From: a bacterium
Lineage (GTDB): Bacteria > Bacillota > Bacilli > Lactobacillales > Streptococcaceae
Length of the DNA stretch: 64,000 nt
Assembly (NCBI GenBank): GCA_905221435.1
Contig: CAJNDD010000001.1
Coordinates: 124,001 to 188,000 of the forward strand
Reading direction: 5' to 3'
Shown: piece by piece, positions 57,590 to 64,000 of the stretch
Numbering within the stretch: position 1 is the first letter of the stretch
Layout: each line of letters begins with the position of its first letter
Notes under the pieces: model-generated
Told to the model about the DNA's origin: nothing
Database searches by the model: none
Seen by the model: the letters and a program-made list of their open reading frames with translations, nothing else
Position numbers and translations under genes: made by a program

Positions 57590-57838
57590 AAATCAGAAAA
57601 GTAACTATTTTTGATCTTCAGGGAGCCTGTGGTGATTGTGAACAGGTGGTTAGAAGTAGTGAAAGTGGGCTGATTTTAAAAATGAATTTGAAACAATGAA
57701 AATTCGGTGCGCACACCTTACAGTGCAACTTGTTGTTAGACAAGGCAGAGATGTAAAGGGGGATAGTCCCTTTATAATTGAGGTGGCACCGCGTTACCAA
57801 CGCCCTCACACGGATTGTTTTCTGTGTGTGGGCTTTTT
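57590..57838 (+). promoter_or_regulatory. T-box riboswitch 1, Trp-specific
   Basis: The conserved T-box AATTGAGGTGGCACCGCG is at 57776-57793. The base of Stem I is AAATCAG (57590-57596) with CTGATTT (57670-57676), and the specifier triplet TGG (57666-57668, Trp codon) lies one base before it. The T-box TGGC would pair with the GCCA end of tRNA-Trp. A terminator (57802-57838, CCCTCACAC/GTGTGTGGG then T6) follows. Uncharged tRNA-Trp should permit readthrough into the trpB paralogue. Confidence 0.93.
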
Positions 57839-57875
57839 TCATATCTTTAAATTAATACTGAAAGAGGAAAAATTT

Positions 57876-59054
57876 ATGACAACTAAAGGTTATTTTGGAC
57901 AATTTGGTGGTAGTTTTGTACCGGAGCCGATTCAGGCTTTGTTGGATGAGTTGGAAGTGACATTTGACAAATACAAGGATGATCCAGAATTTTTGGCAGA
58001 ATTTCGCCATTACTTGAAGGATTATTCTGGTCGCGAAACACCGCTTTATTTTGCGGAAAGTTTGACAGATTACTTAGGTGGCGCTAAGATTTATCTCAAG
58101 CGCGAAGATCTTAACCACCTTGGTTCTCACAAACTTAACAACGTTTTAGGACAAATTCTTCTTGCCAAACGTATGGGCAAAAAACGAGTGATTGCAGAAA
58201 CAGGAGCTGGTCAGCACGGTGTTGCGACAGCAGCAGCTGCAGCCAAGTTTGGTATGGCCTGTGATGTTTATATGGGGGCAGAGGATGTGGAACGTCAACG
58301 TCTCAATGTTTTCCGTATGGAGATGATGGGAGCGACCGTTCACGCAGTTGAAACAGGGACACGAACTCTCAAGGATGCGGTCGATGCAGCCTTTGGAGCA
58401 TGGATGAATGACCTTGAAGCCTTCTACGTTTTGGGATCTGCTGTGGGGCCTCATCCTTACCCTACCATCGTTCATGAATTCCAAAAGGTCATCAGTAAAG
58501 AATCTCGCCGGCAAATCTTAGAAAAAGAAGGTCGTTTACCAGACTACGTCATTGCCTGTGTAGGTGGTGGTTCTAATGCTATCGGTGCTTTTTCACAGTA
58601 TGTGGCTGATGAAGAAGTCAAATTGGTTGGGGTCGAAGCTGCTGGTCATGGACTTGACACAGACAAGCACGCAGCCACTATGACAAAAGGTAGTGTCGGA
58701 ATTGTCGATGGTATGAAGACTTATGCAGTCTTTAAGGAAGATGGAGAGCTGGCGCCAGTTTACTCTATCTCAGCTGGTTTGGACTATCCAGGGGTTGGCC
58801 CAGAACACGCCTACTTCAAAGATTCTGGCCGCGTAGAATACGTAGCAGCGACAGATGAAGAAGCTGTTCAAGCCTTGCTCCTTCTAAGCAAGACTGAAGG
58901 GATTATCCCAGCAATCGAAAGTTCGCACGCTATCGCAGAAGCGGTTAAACGTGCACCGAAACTAAGTAAAGATGAGATTATCATCATCAATGTCTCTGGT
59001 CGTGGAGACAAGGACGTAGCTGCTATTGCAGACTACCTTGAAGCTAAAAAATAA
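57876..59054 (+). CDS. Tryptophan synthase beta-chain paralogue
   Basis: The 392-residue protein is a full TrpB-type enzyme with the PLP lysine Lys86, the catalytic Glu108 ([11 protein letters not shown]) and the C-terminal SGRGDKD. It differs from the operon TrpB in the normally invariant region ([11 protein letters not shown] in place of [11 protein letters not shown]) and in GVATAAAA. No trpA partner adjoins it. It may be an indole-salvaging or differently regulated TrpB. The start is at ATG 57876 after GAGG; the longer frame begins inside the T-box. Confidence 0.85.
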   Translation: MTTKGYFGQFGGSFVPEPIQALLDELEVTFDKYKDDPEFLAEFRHYLKDYSGRETPLYFAESLTDYLGGAKIYLKREDLNHLGSHKLNNVLGQILLAKRMGKKRVIAETGAGQHGVATAAAAAKFGMACDVYMGAEDVERQRLNVFRMEMMGATVHAVETGTRTLKDAVDAAFGAWMNDLEAFYVLGSAVGPHPYPTIVHEFQKVISKESRRQILEKEGRLPDYVIACVGGGSNAIGAFSQYVADEEVKLVGVEAAGHGLDTDKHAATMTKGSVGIVDGMKTYAVFKEDGELAPVYSISAGLDYPGVGPEHAYFKDSGRVEYVAATDEEAVQALLLLSKTEGIIPAIESSHAIAEAVKRAPKLSKDEIIIINVSGRGDKDVAAIADYLEAKK

Positions 59055-59055
59055 T

Positions 59056-59303
59056 AGATGGAAAAATTACAGTCTTTTCTCTCACAGAGAGCTTGTGGTT
59101 GCTGGAAACAAGCAGAGAAAGCTGTAAGGTTGGGTCCATCTGAAACGAGAGAAGAAAACATAATTCTCAAGGGAGTGCCCTTTATCGCACAGCCTGTTAT
59201 AGGAAAGTTCTGAGACAGGAATGAGAGATAGGAGAAATCCTATAATTGAGGTGGCACCGCGAATTTCGTCCTCACGCAAGTTATTTTTGTGTGGGGATTT
59301 TTC
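59056..59303 (+). promoter_or_regulatory. T-box riboswitch 2, Trp-specific
   Basis: A second copy of the same T-box (59244-59261) precedes trpE. The base of Stem I is AGATGGA (59056-59062) with TCCATCT (59135-59141), and the specifier TGG (59131-59133) again lies one base before it. The terminator is at 59268-59303 (TCCTCACGC/GTGTGGGGA, T run). Stem I begins 2 bases after the stop codon of the trpB paralogue, and no promoter is seen, so this T-box must be transcribed from the first promoter. Confidence 0.92.
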
Positions 59304-59348
59304 ATACAGTCGCCACGGACTAGAAGTAGAACTGAAAGGGAAATTACA

Positions 59349-60710
59349 ATGGAACGAATCATTCATGGAGATGTCTTATCACCAATCTTGGCTTATATGC
59401 GCTTAAAAGGGCAACACAAGGTTATCCTAGAGAGTATTCCAAGAGACAAGGAAACCGCTCGTTTTTCTATCCTAGCCTATAATCCAGTTTTTGAGATTCA
59501 GTTTGAAAATGGGGTCCTCTATCAAAATGGGCAAGTGATTGATCGGGATCCCTTGGATTTCCTTTATGAAGTGACTCATAAGAGCCAGCACCATTCAAAC
59601 CTCCCTTTTGGTGGGGGAGCTATTGGCTTTGTTGGTTACGATATGATTTCGCTCTATGAAGAAATCGGTCAAATCCCTGAGGATACCATTGGAACGCCAG
59701 ACATGCATTTCTTTGTCTATGAGAGCTACATGGTCTTTGACCATAAGAAGGAAAAAATCCATGTCATTGAGGATGCTCTTTATAGCGATCGCAGTCAAGA
59801 AGATTTGGAAAAAGCCTTGAACCAAGTGCTTGAGGAATTACGCATTCCTGCTCCAAATGAATTTGAAGATTTGGATTTATCTCCACTGAACTTCAAACCG
59901 CATATCGCTCCTCAGAAGTTTGAGGAAATGGTGGAAACAGCTCGTGGCTTGATTCGTAATGGTGATATGTTCCAATGCGTGCTCAGTCAGCGTTTCTCAG
60001 CAGAAGTTACTGGAAATCCATTTGACTTCTACAGAAATCTTCGCGTGACTAATCCATCTAATTACCTCTATTTCTATGATTTTGGGGATTATCAAATCAT
60101 CGGTGCTAGTCCAGAAAGTTTGGTTTCTGTCAAAAATGGCATCGTAACTACCAATCCGATTGCAGGTACGCGACCAAGAGGAGCTACGGATGAAGAGGAC
60201 AAGGCCTTTGCGACAGACCTCCTGTCTGATGAGAAGGAAACAGCAGAACATCGAATGTTAGTAGACTTGGGACGTAATGATATTGGCCGAATCTCTGAAA
60301 CGGCAAGTGTCCAAGTCACTAAATATATGGAAGTGGAACTTTTTCGCTATGTCATGCATTTGACCAGTGTTGTGAAAGGGCGTTTGCTTCCCGAACTTAC
60401 TGCCATGGATGCCTTGAAAGCTACACTTCCAGCTGGAACAGTTTCAGGAGCACCAAAGATTCGGGCGATGAGACGCATCTATGAATTGGAGACGGAAAAA
60501 CGAGGCGTATACGCAGGAGCAATCGGCTACCTGTCTGCGACGGGTGATATGGACTTCGCCATCGCCATCCGAACTATGATTCTCAAAAATCAAAAAGCCT
60601 ATGTGCAGGCTGGGGCAGGGATTGTCTATGATTCCATCGCCCAAAACGAATACCAAGAAACCATTAATAAGGCAAAATCTATGACTAGAATTGGGGAACT
60701 AAAACCATGA
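59349..60710 (+). CDS. trpE: Anthranilate synthase component I
   Basis: TrpE makes anthranilate from chorismate with ammonia from TrpG. The 453-residue protein has the chorismate-binding core: GDMFQCVLSQRF (about 217), GASPESLVSVKNG (about 255), NPIAGTRPRGATDEED (about 270), HRMLVDLGRNDIGR (about 300) and TLPAGTVSGAPKIRAM (about 360). The N-terminal feedback site is present. ATG 59349 starts the family sequence (MERIIHGDVL). Its stop overlaps the trpG start (ATGA). Confidence 0.96.
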   Translation: MERIIHGDVLSPILAYMRLKGQHKVILESIPRDKETARFSILAYNPVFEIQFENGVLYQNGQVIDRDPLDFLYEVTHKSQHHSNLPFGGGAIGFVGYDMISLYEEIGQIPEDTIGTPDMHFFVYESYMVFDHKKEKIHVIEDALYSDRSQEDLEKALNQVLEELRIPAPNEFEDLDLSPLNFKPHIAPQKFEEMVETARGLIRNGDMFQCVLSQRFSAEVTGNPFDFYRNLRVTNPSNYLYFYDFGDYQIIGASPESLVSVKNGIVTTNPIAGTRPRGATDEEDKAFATDLLSDEKETAEHRMLVDLGRNDIGRISETASVQVTKYMEVELFRYVMHLTSVVKGRLLPELTAMDALKATLPAGTVSGAPKIRAMRRIYELETEKRGVYAGAIGYLSATGDMDFAIAIRTMILKNQKAYVQAGAGIVYDSIAQNEYQETINKAKSMTRIGELKP

Positions 60711-61273
60711 TTTTATTGATTGACAACTATGATTCTTTTACCTATAACTTGGCTCAGTACATCGGGAATTTTGCAGAAGTGCAGGTCTTGAGAAATGATG
60801 ATCCTAAGCTGTATGAAGAAGCTGAAAAAGCAGATGGTCTGGTCTTTTCTCCGGGTCCTGGTTGGCCAGTTGATGCTGGAAAGATGGAAGACATGATTCG
60901 TGATTTTGCAGGTAAGAAGCCAATTCTAGGGATTTGCTTGGGGCACCAAGCCATCGCAGAAGTCTTTGGTGGGAAGCTAGGTTTGGCTCCAAAAGTCATG
61001 CATGGGAAACAGAGCAACATCAGCTTTGAAGTGCCATCTGTTCTCTATCAAGGCATTGAGGATGGTCGTCCAGTCATGCGTTACCACAGTATTTTGATTG
61101 AAGAAATGCCAGAAGAGTTTGAAGTGACAGCTCGTTCGACTGATGACCAAGCCATTATGGGAATCCAACACAAAAAACTTCCAATTTATGGCTTCCAGTA
61201 CCATCCAGAAAGTATCGGAACGCCAGATGGCTTGTCTTCTATTCGGAATTTTATCGAGAATGTTGTAAAGTGA
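60707..61273 (+). CDS. trpG: Anthranilate synthase component II (glutamine amidotransferase)
   Basis: The 188-residue class I amidotransferase has the triad motifs [15 protein letters not shown] (nucleophile Cys, about residue 78) and [15 protein letters not shown] (His and Glu, about 165-180). It supplies ammonia to TrpE. It is coupled to trpE by ATGA and lies 10 bases before trpD. Confidence 0.96.
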   Translation: MILLIDNYDSFTYNLAQYIGNFAEVQVLRNDDPKLYEEAEKADGLVFSPGPGWPVDAGKMEDMIRDFAGKKPILGICLGHQAIAEVFGGKLGLAPKVMHGKQSNISFEVPSVLYQGIEDGRPVMRYHSILIEEMPEEFEVTARSTDDQAIMGIQHKKLPIYGFQYHPESIGTPDGLSSIRNFIENVVK

Positions 61274-61283
61274 GGAAACTAGG

Positions 61284-62288
61284 ATGAAAGAGATTATTGA
61301 AAAATTAGCAAAATTTGAAAATTTATCAGGTGTGGAAATGACGGATGTTATTGAGCGTATCGTTACTGGACGTGTAACCGAAGCGCAGATTGCTTCTCTC
61401 CTCTTGGCCCTTAAGATGAAGGGGGAAACACCGGAAGAACGCACAGCAATTGCACAAGTCATGAGAGGACATGCCCAACACATTCCAACTGAGATACATG
61501 ATGCCATGGACAACTGTGGTACAGGTGGGGATAAGTCCTTCAGCTTTAACATTTCCACAACTGCAGCCTTTGTCTTGGCTGGTGGCGGGATTCATATGGC
61601 TAAGCACGGTAACCGTTCGATTTCTTCTAAATCGGGTTCTGCAGACGTCCTTCAAGCATTGGACATCAATCTTGACCTCAAACCAGCTGAACTAGGTAAG
61701 GTTTTCGATAAAACTGGAATCGTCTTTCTCTTTGCTAAAAATATGCACCCAGCTATGAAGTACATCATGCCAGCTCGTTTGGAACTAGGAATTCCAACGA
61801 TTATGAACTTGACTGGTCCACTGATTCACCCAATGGCCTTGGAAACACAGTTGCTTGGTATTAGTCGTCCAGAACTGCTAGAAAGTACAGCTCAGGTTTT
61901 GAAAAATATGGGGCGAAAACGTGCCATCGTGGTTGCTGGACCAGAAGGGCTGGATGAAGCTGGCTTGAACGGAACAACCAAGATTGCTCTTCTTGAAAAC
62001 GGCGAAATCACCTTATCAAGCTTTACTCCAGAGGATTTGGGGATGGAACGCTACGCTATTGAAGATATCCGTGGTGGGAATGCTCAGGAAAATGCAGAAA
62101 TTTTGCTCAGCGTTCTTCAAAACAAACCAAGTCCATTCTTGGAAACGACAGTCTTGAATGCTGGTCTTGGTTTCTATGCTAATGGTAAGGTAGCTAGTAT
62201 TAAGGAAGGAGTTGACTTGGCTCGTCAAGTGATTGCTAGTGGCAAGGCCCTTGAAAAACTCAGACTGTTACAGGAGTACCAAAAATGA
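61284..62288 (+). CDS. trpD: Anthranilate phosphoribosyltransferase
   Basis: The 334-residue enzyme attaches PRPP to anthranilate. Visible motifs are [17 protein letters not shown] (about residues 76-92), [19 protein letters not shown] (about 108-126) and LTGPLIHPM (about 175). It overlaps trpC by 4 bases. Confidence 0.96.
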   Translation: MKEIIEKLAKFENLSGVEMTDVIERIVTGRVTEAQIASLLLALKMKGETPEERTAIAQVMRGHAQHIPTEIHDAMDNCGTGGDKSFSFNISTTAAFVLAGGGIHMAKHGNRSISSKSGSADVLQALDINLDLKPAELGKVFDKTGIVFLFAKNMHPAMKYIMPARLELGIPTIMNLTGPLIHPMALETQLLGISRPELLESTAQVLKNMGRKRAIVVAGPEGLDEAGLNGTTKIALLENGEITLSSFTPEDLGMERYAIEDIRGGNAQENAEILLSVLQNKPSPFLETTVLNAGLGFYANGKVASIKEGVDLARQVIASGKALEKLRLLQEYQK

Positions 62289-63052
62289 GTCAGGAATTTT
62301 TAGCACGAATTTTAGAGCAGAAGGCGCATGAAGTCGAGCAAATGGAGCTGGAGGAAGTCCAGCCCTTGCGCCAGACCTATCGTTTAGCAGAATTTTTGAA
62401 GAATCACCGTGACCGTTTGCAGGTAATCGCTGAGGTCAAGAAGGCTAGCCCTAGTCTGGGAGATATCAATCTAGATGTGGATATTGTGCAACAGGCCCAG
62501 ACTTATGAAGCAAATGGCGCACTGATGATTTCTGTTTTAACAGATGAGGTTTTCTTTAAAGGGCATTTGGATTATCTACGAGAGATTTCTAGTCAGGTAG
62601 AGATTCCAACGCTCAACAAGGACTTTATCATCGATGAAAAGCAAATCATCCGTGCTCGCAATGCCGGCGCGACAGTCATTTTGCTCATTGTCGCTGCCTT
62701 ATCAGAAGAACGCCTCAAGGAACTGTATGACTACGCGACAGAGCTTGGTCTGGAAGTCTTGGTGGAAACTCATAATCTGGCTGAACTAGAAGTGGCTTAC
62801 AGACTGGGTGCTGAGATTATTGGGGTCAATAATCGCAACTTGACCACCTTTGAAGTCGACTTGCAGACTAGTGTAGACTTGGCCCAGCACTTTAAGGAAG
62901 ATCGTTATTACATTTCTGAATCTGCTATTTTCACAGGGAAGGATGCGGAACGAGTAGCACCATACTTTAACGGAATTTTGGTGGGAACAGCTCTCATGCA
63001 GGCAGAAGATGTGCCCCAGAGAATCAAGGAGTTGCAGATTGACAAAGGTTAA
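62285..63052 (+). CDS. trpC: Indole-3-glycerol phosphate synthase
   Basis: The 255-residue TIM-barrel enzyme has [15 protein letters not shown] (about residues 47-61, catalytic Lys), [14 protein letters not shown] (about 110), [11 protein letters not shown] (about 158) and [14 protein letters not shown] (about 180). It overlaps the trpF start by 14 bases. Confidence 0.95.
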   Translation: MSQEFLARILEQKAHEVEQMELEEVQPLRQTYRLAEFLKNHRDRLQVIAEVKKASPSLGDINLDVDIVQQAQTYEANGALMISVLTDEVFFKGHLDYLREISSQVEIPTLNKDFIIDEKQIIRARNAGATVILLIVAALSEERLKELYDYATELGLEVLVETHNLAELEVAYRLGAEIIGVNNRNLTTFEVDLQTSVDLAQHFKEDRYYISESAIFTGKDAERVAPYFNGILVGTALMQAEDVPQRIKELQIDKG

Positions 63053-63638
63053 GATTTGTGGATTATCGACCAAAGAAGCAGTAGAGACAGCCGTATCAGC
63101 AGGGGCAGACTACATTGGTTTTGTCTTTGCGCCTAGTAAAAGACAGGTGACCTTGGAAGAGGCTGCTGAGCTGGCAAAGCTCATTCCTTCCGATGTAAAA
63201 AAGGTTGGCGTATTTGTTTCACCAAGTCAGGCAGAACTACTAGAAGCGATTGAAAAAGTTGGCTTGGATTTGGTTCAAGTTCACAGTCAGGTGGCGGATG
63301 ATTTGTTTGAGGATTTGCCTTGTGCCAGCATTCAGGCGGTACAGGTGGATGGAGATGGTCATGTGCCTAATTCTCGGGCAGATTATCTACTCTTTGATGC
63401 TCCTGTGGCAGGGAGTGGCCAGACCTTTGACTGGGGCCAACTGGATACGACAGGACTAGCACAGCCTTTCTTTATCGCAGGTGGGCTTAATGAAGACAAT
63501 GTAGCACAAGCAATTCAACACTTTACTCCCTATGCAGTAGATGTTTCAAGCGGAGTGGAGACAGATGGACAAAAAGATCAGGAAAAGATTAGAAGATTTA
63601 TAGAGAGGGTAAAGCATGGCATATCAAGAACCAAATAA
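63039..63638 (+). CDS. trpF: Phosphoribosylanthranilate isomerase
   Basis: The 199-residue protein starts [15 protein letters not shown], with the catalytic Cys at residue 7, and ends with the phosphate-binding [11 protein letters not shown] and [18 protein letters not shown] 63039 is the start: AAGGAG lies 7 bases upstream and KICG is the usual family opening, while the longer frame from 63009 overlaps trpC further without a ribosome binding site. Confidence 0.93.
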   Translation: MTKVKICGLSTKEAVETAVSAGADYIGFVFAPSKRQVTLEEAAELAKLIPSDVKKVGVFVSPSQAELLEAIEKVGLDLVQVHSQVADDLFEDLPCASIQAVQVDGDGHVPNSRADYLLFDAPVAGSGQTFDWGQLDTTGLAQPFFIAGGLNEDNVAQAIQHFTPYAVDVSSGVETDGQKDQEKIRRFIERVKHGISRTK

Positions 63639-64000
63639 AGATGGATTTTACGGAAAATTCGGCGGACGTTTTGTCCCAGAAACATTGATGACAGCAGTTT
63701 TGGAGTTGGAGAAGGCCTACCGTGAAAGTCAGGCAGACCCAAGTTTCCAAGAGGAATTAAATCAACTTTTGCGCCAGTATGTAGGACGTGAAACTCCCCT
63801 TTACTACGCAAAAAACCTGACCCAGCATATCGGTGGAGCCAAGATTTATCTCAAACGGGAAGACCTTAACCATACAGGGGCTCACAAGATTAACAATGCC
63901 TTGGGACAAGTTCTCCTTGCTAAACGTATGGGCAAAAAGAAAATTATCGCTGAAACAGGCGCTGGTCAGCACGGTGTAGCAACTGCAACAGCTGCAGCCC
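63616..64000 (+). CDS. trpB: Tryptophan synthase beta chain (3' end outside window)
   Basis: The first 128 codons of the canonical operon Trp[51 protein letters not shown] (PLP lysine Lys91) and [15 protein letters not shown]. The start lies inside the end of trpF (23-base overlap), with GAGAGGG 6 bases upstream. trpA is expected beyond the window. Confidence 0.96.
   Translation, partial: MAYQEPNKDGFYGKFGGRFVPETLMTAVLELEKAYRESQADPSFQEELNQLLRQYVGRETPLYYAKNLTQHIGGAKIYLKREDLNHTGAHKINNALGQVLLAKRMGKKKIIAETGAGQHGVATATAAA

Noticed and set aside
57696..57875. A 60-codon N-terminal extension of the trpB paralogue
   Set aside because: It is made of T-box and terminator sequence; the family sequence and ribosome binding site support ATG 57876.
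57876..59054. Calling the first TrpB a TrpB2-class enzyme
   Set aside because: Its length and most motifs ([25 protein letters not shown]) are of the TrpB1 type; TrpB2 sequences look different around the PLP lysine.

Overview
The window looks like a chromosomal segment of a Mitis-group Streptococcus (S. mitis, S. oralis or S. pneumoniae type). The evidence is the gene content and order (scrRBAK, galR-galK-galT, a DpnI cassette beside xpt-pbuX, a ProV/ProWX choline-type transporter next to pnuC and czcD, and a trp operon), the low-to-moderate GC content, the strong AAGGAG ribosome binding sites, the frequent extended -10 promoters, and two pneumococcal RUP-like repeats. This is read from the sequence and from family knowledge; no database search was run.

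Layout. 1-2.0 kb: the end of mvaS and all of mvaA (mevalonate pathway). 2.0-7.7 kb: a sucrose regulon with scrR-scrB on the minus strand, and scrA and scrK on the plus strand. 7.8-17.6 kb: an accessory block with a membrane-anchored SF2 helicase, a DUF6261-type protein, an AT-rich gene pair encoding a HEPN-like protein and a Schlafen/AlbA_2 protein, a possible HsdS remnant, an unknown gene, two DNA-damage-related genes (YbgA-like and pyrimidine-dimer glycosylase) and a HigBA toxin-antitoxin pair. 17.8-28.3 kb: methionine and cysteine metabolism and RNA turnover (metE-metF with a MET-box, then pnp-cysE-nucleoside phosphorylase-RibD-like-cysS-mrnC-PucR-like). 28.5-31 kb: birA and a divergent O-antigen-ligase-like gene. 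31-41 kb: a MarR-controlled operon ending in an osmolyte/choline ABC transporter, pnuC with a structured leader, a TetR/czcD divergent pair and a large MacB-type ABC protein. 41-45.6 kb: galR, galK, galT and a thioesterase. 45.8-47.0 kb: a DpnI cassette whose endonuclease gene is frameshifted in a poly-T tract. 47-50.5 kb: xpt-pbuX behind a purine riboswitch, a VOC protein and ExoA. 50.6-57.5 kb: DUF3290/DUF421 membrane proteins, a heterodimeric ABC exporter bracketed by two RUP-like repeats, and a sugar transferase plus aminotransferase. 57.5-64 kb: a tryptophan locus with a first trpB paralogue and then trpEGDCFB, controlled by two Trp T-boxes in series.

Most notable items: the HEPN + Schlafen/AlbA_2 pair as a candidate uncharacterised defence module (12.7-14.9 kb); the broken DpnI gene with its catalytic residues intact (45.8-46.6 kb); and the T-box/trpB-paralogue/T-box/trp-operon arrangement, in which the second attenuator can apparently be reached only by readthrough of the first.
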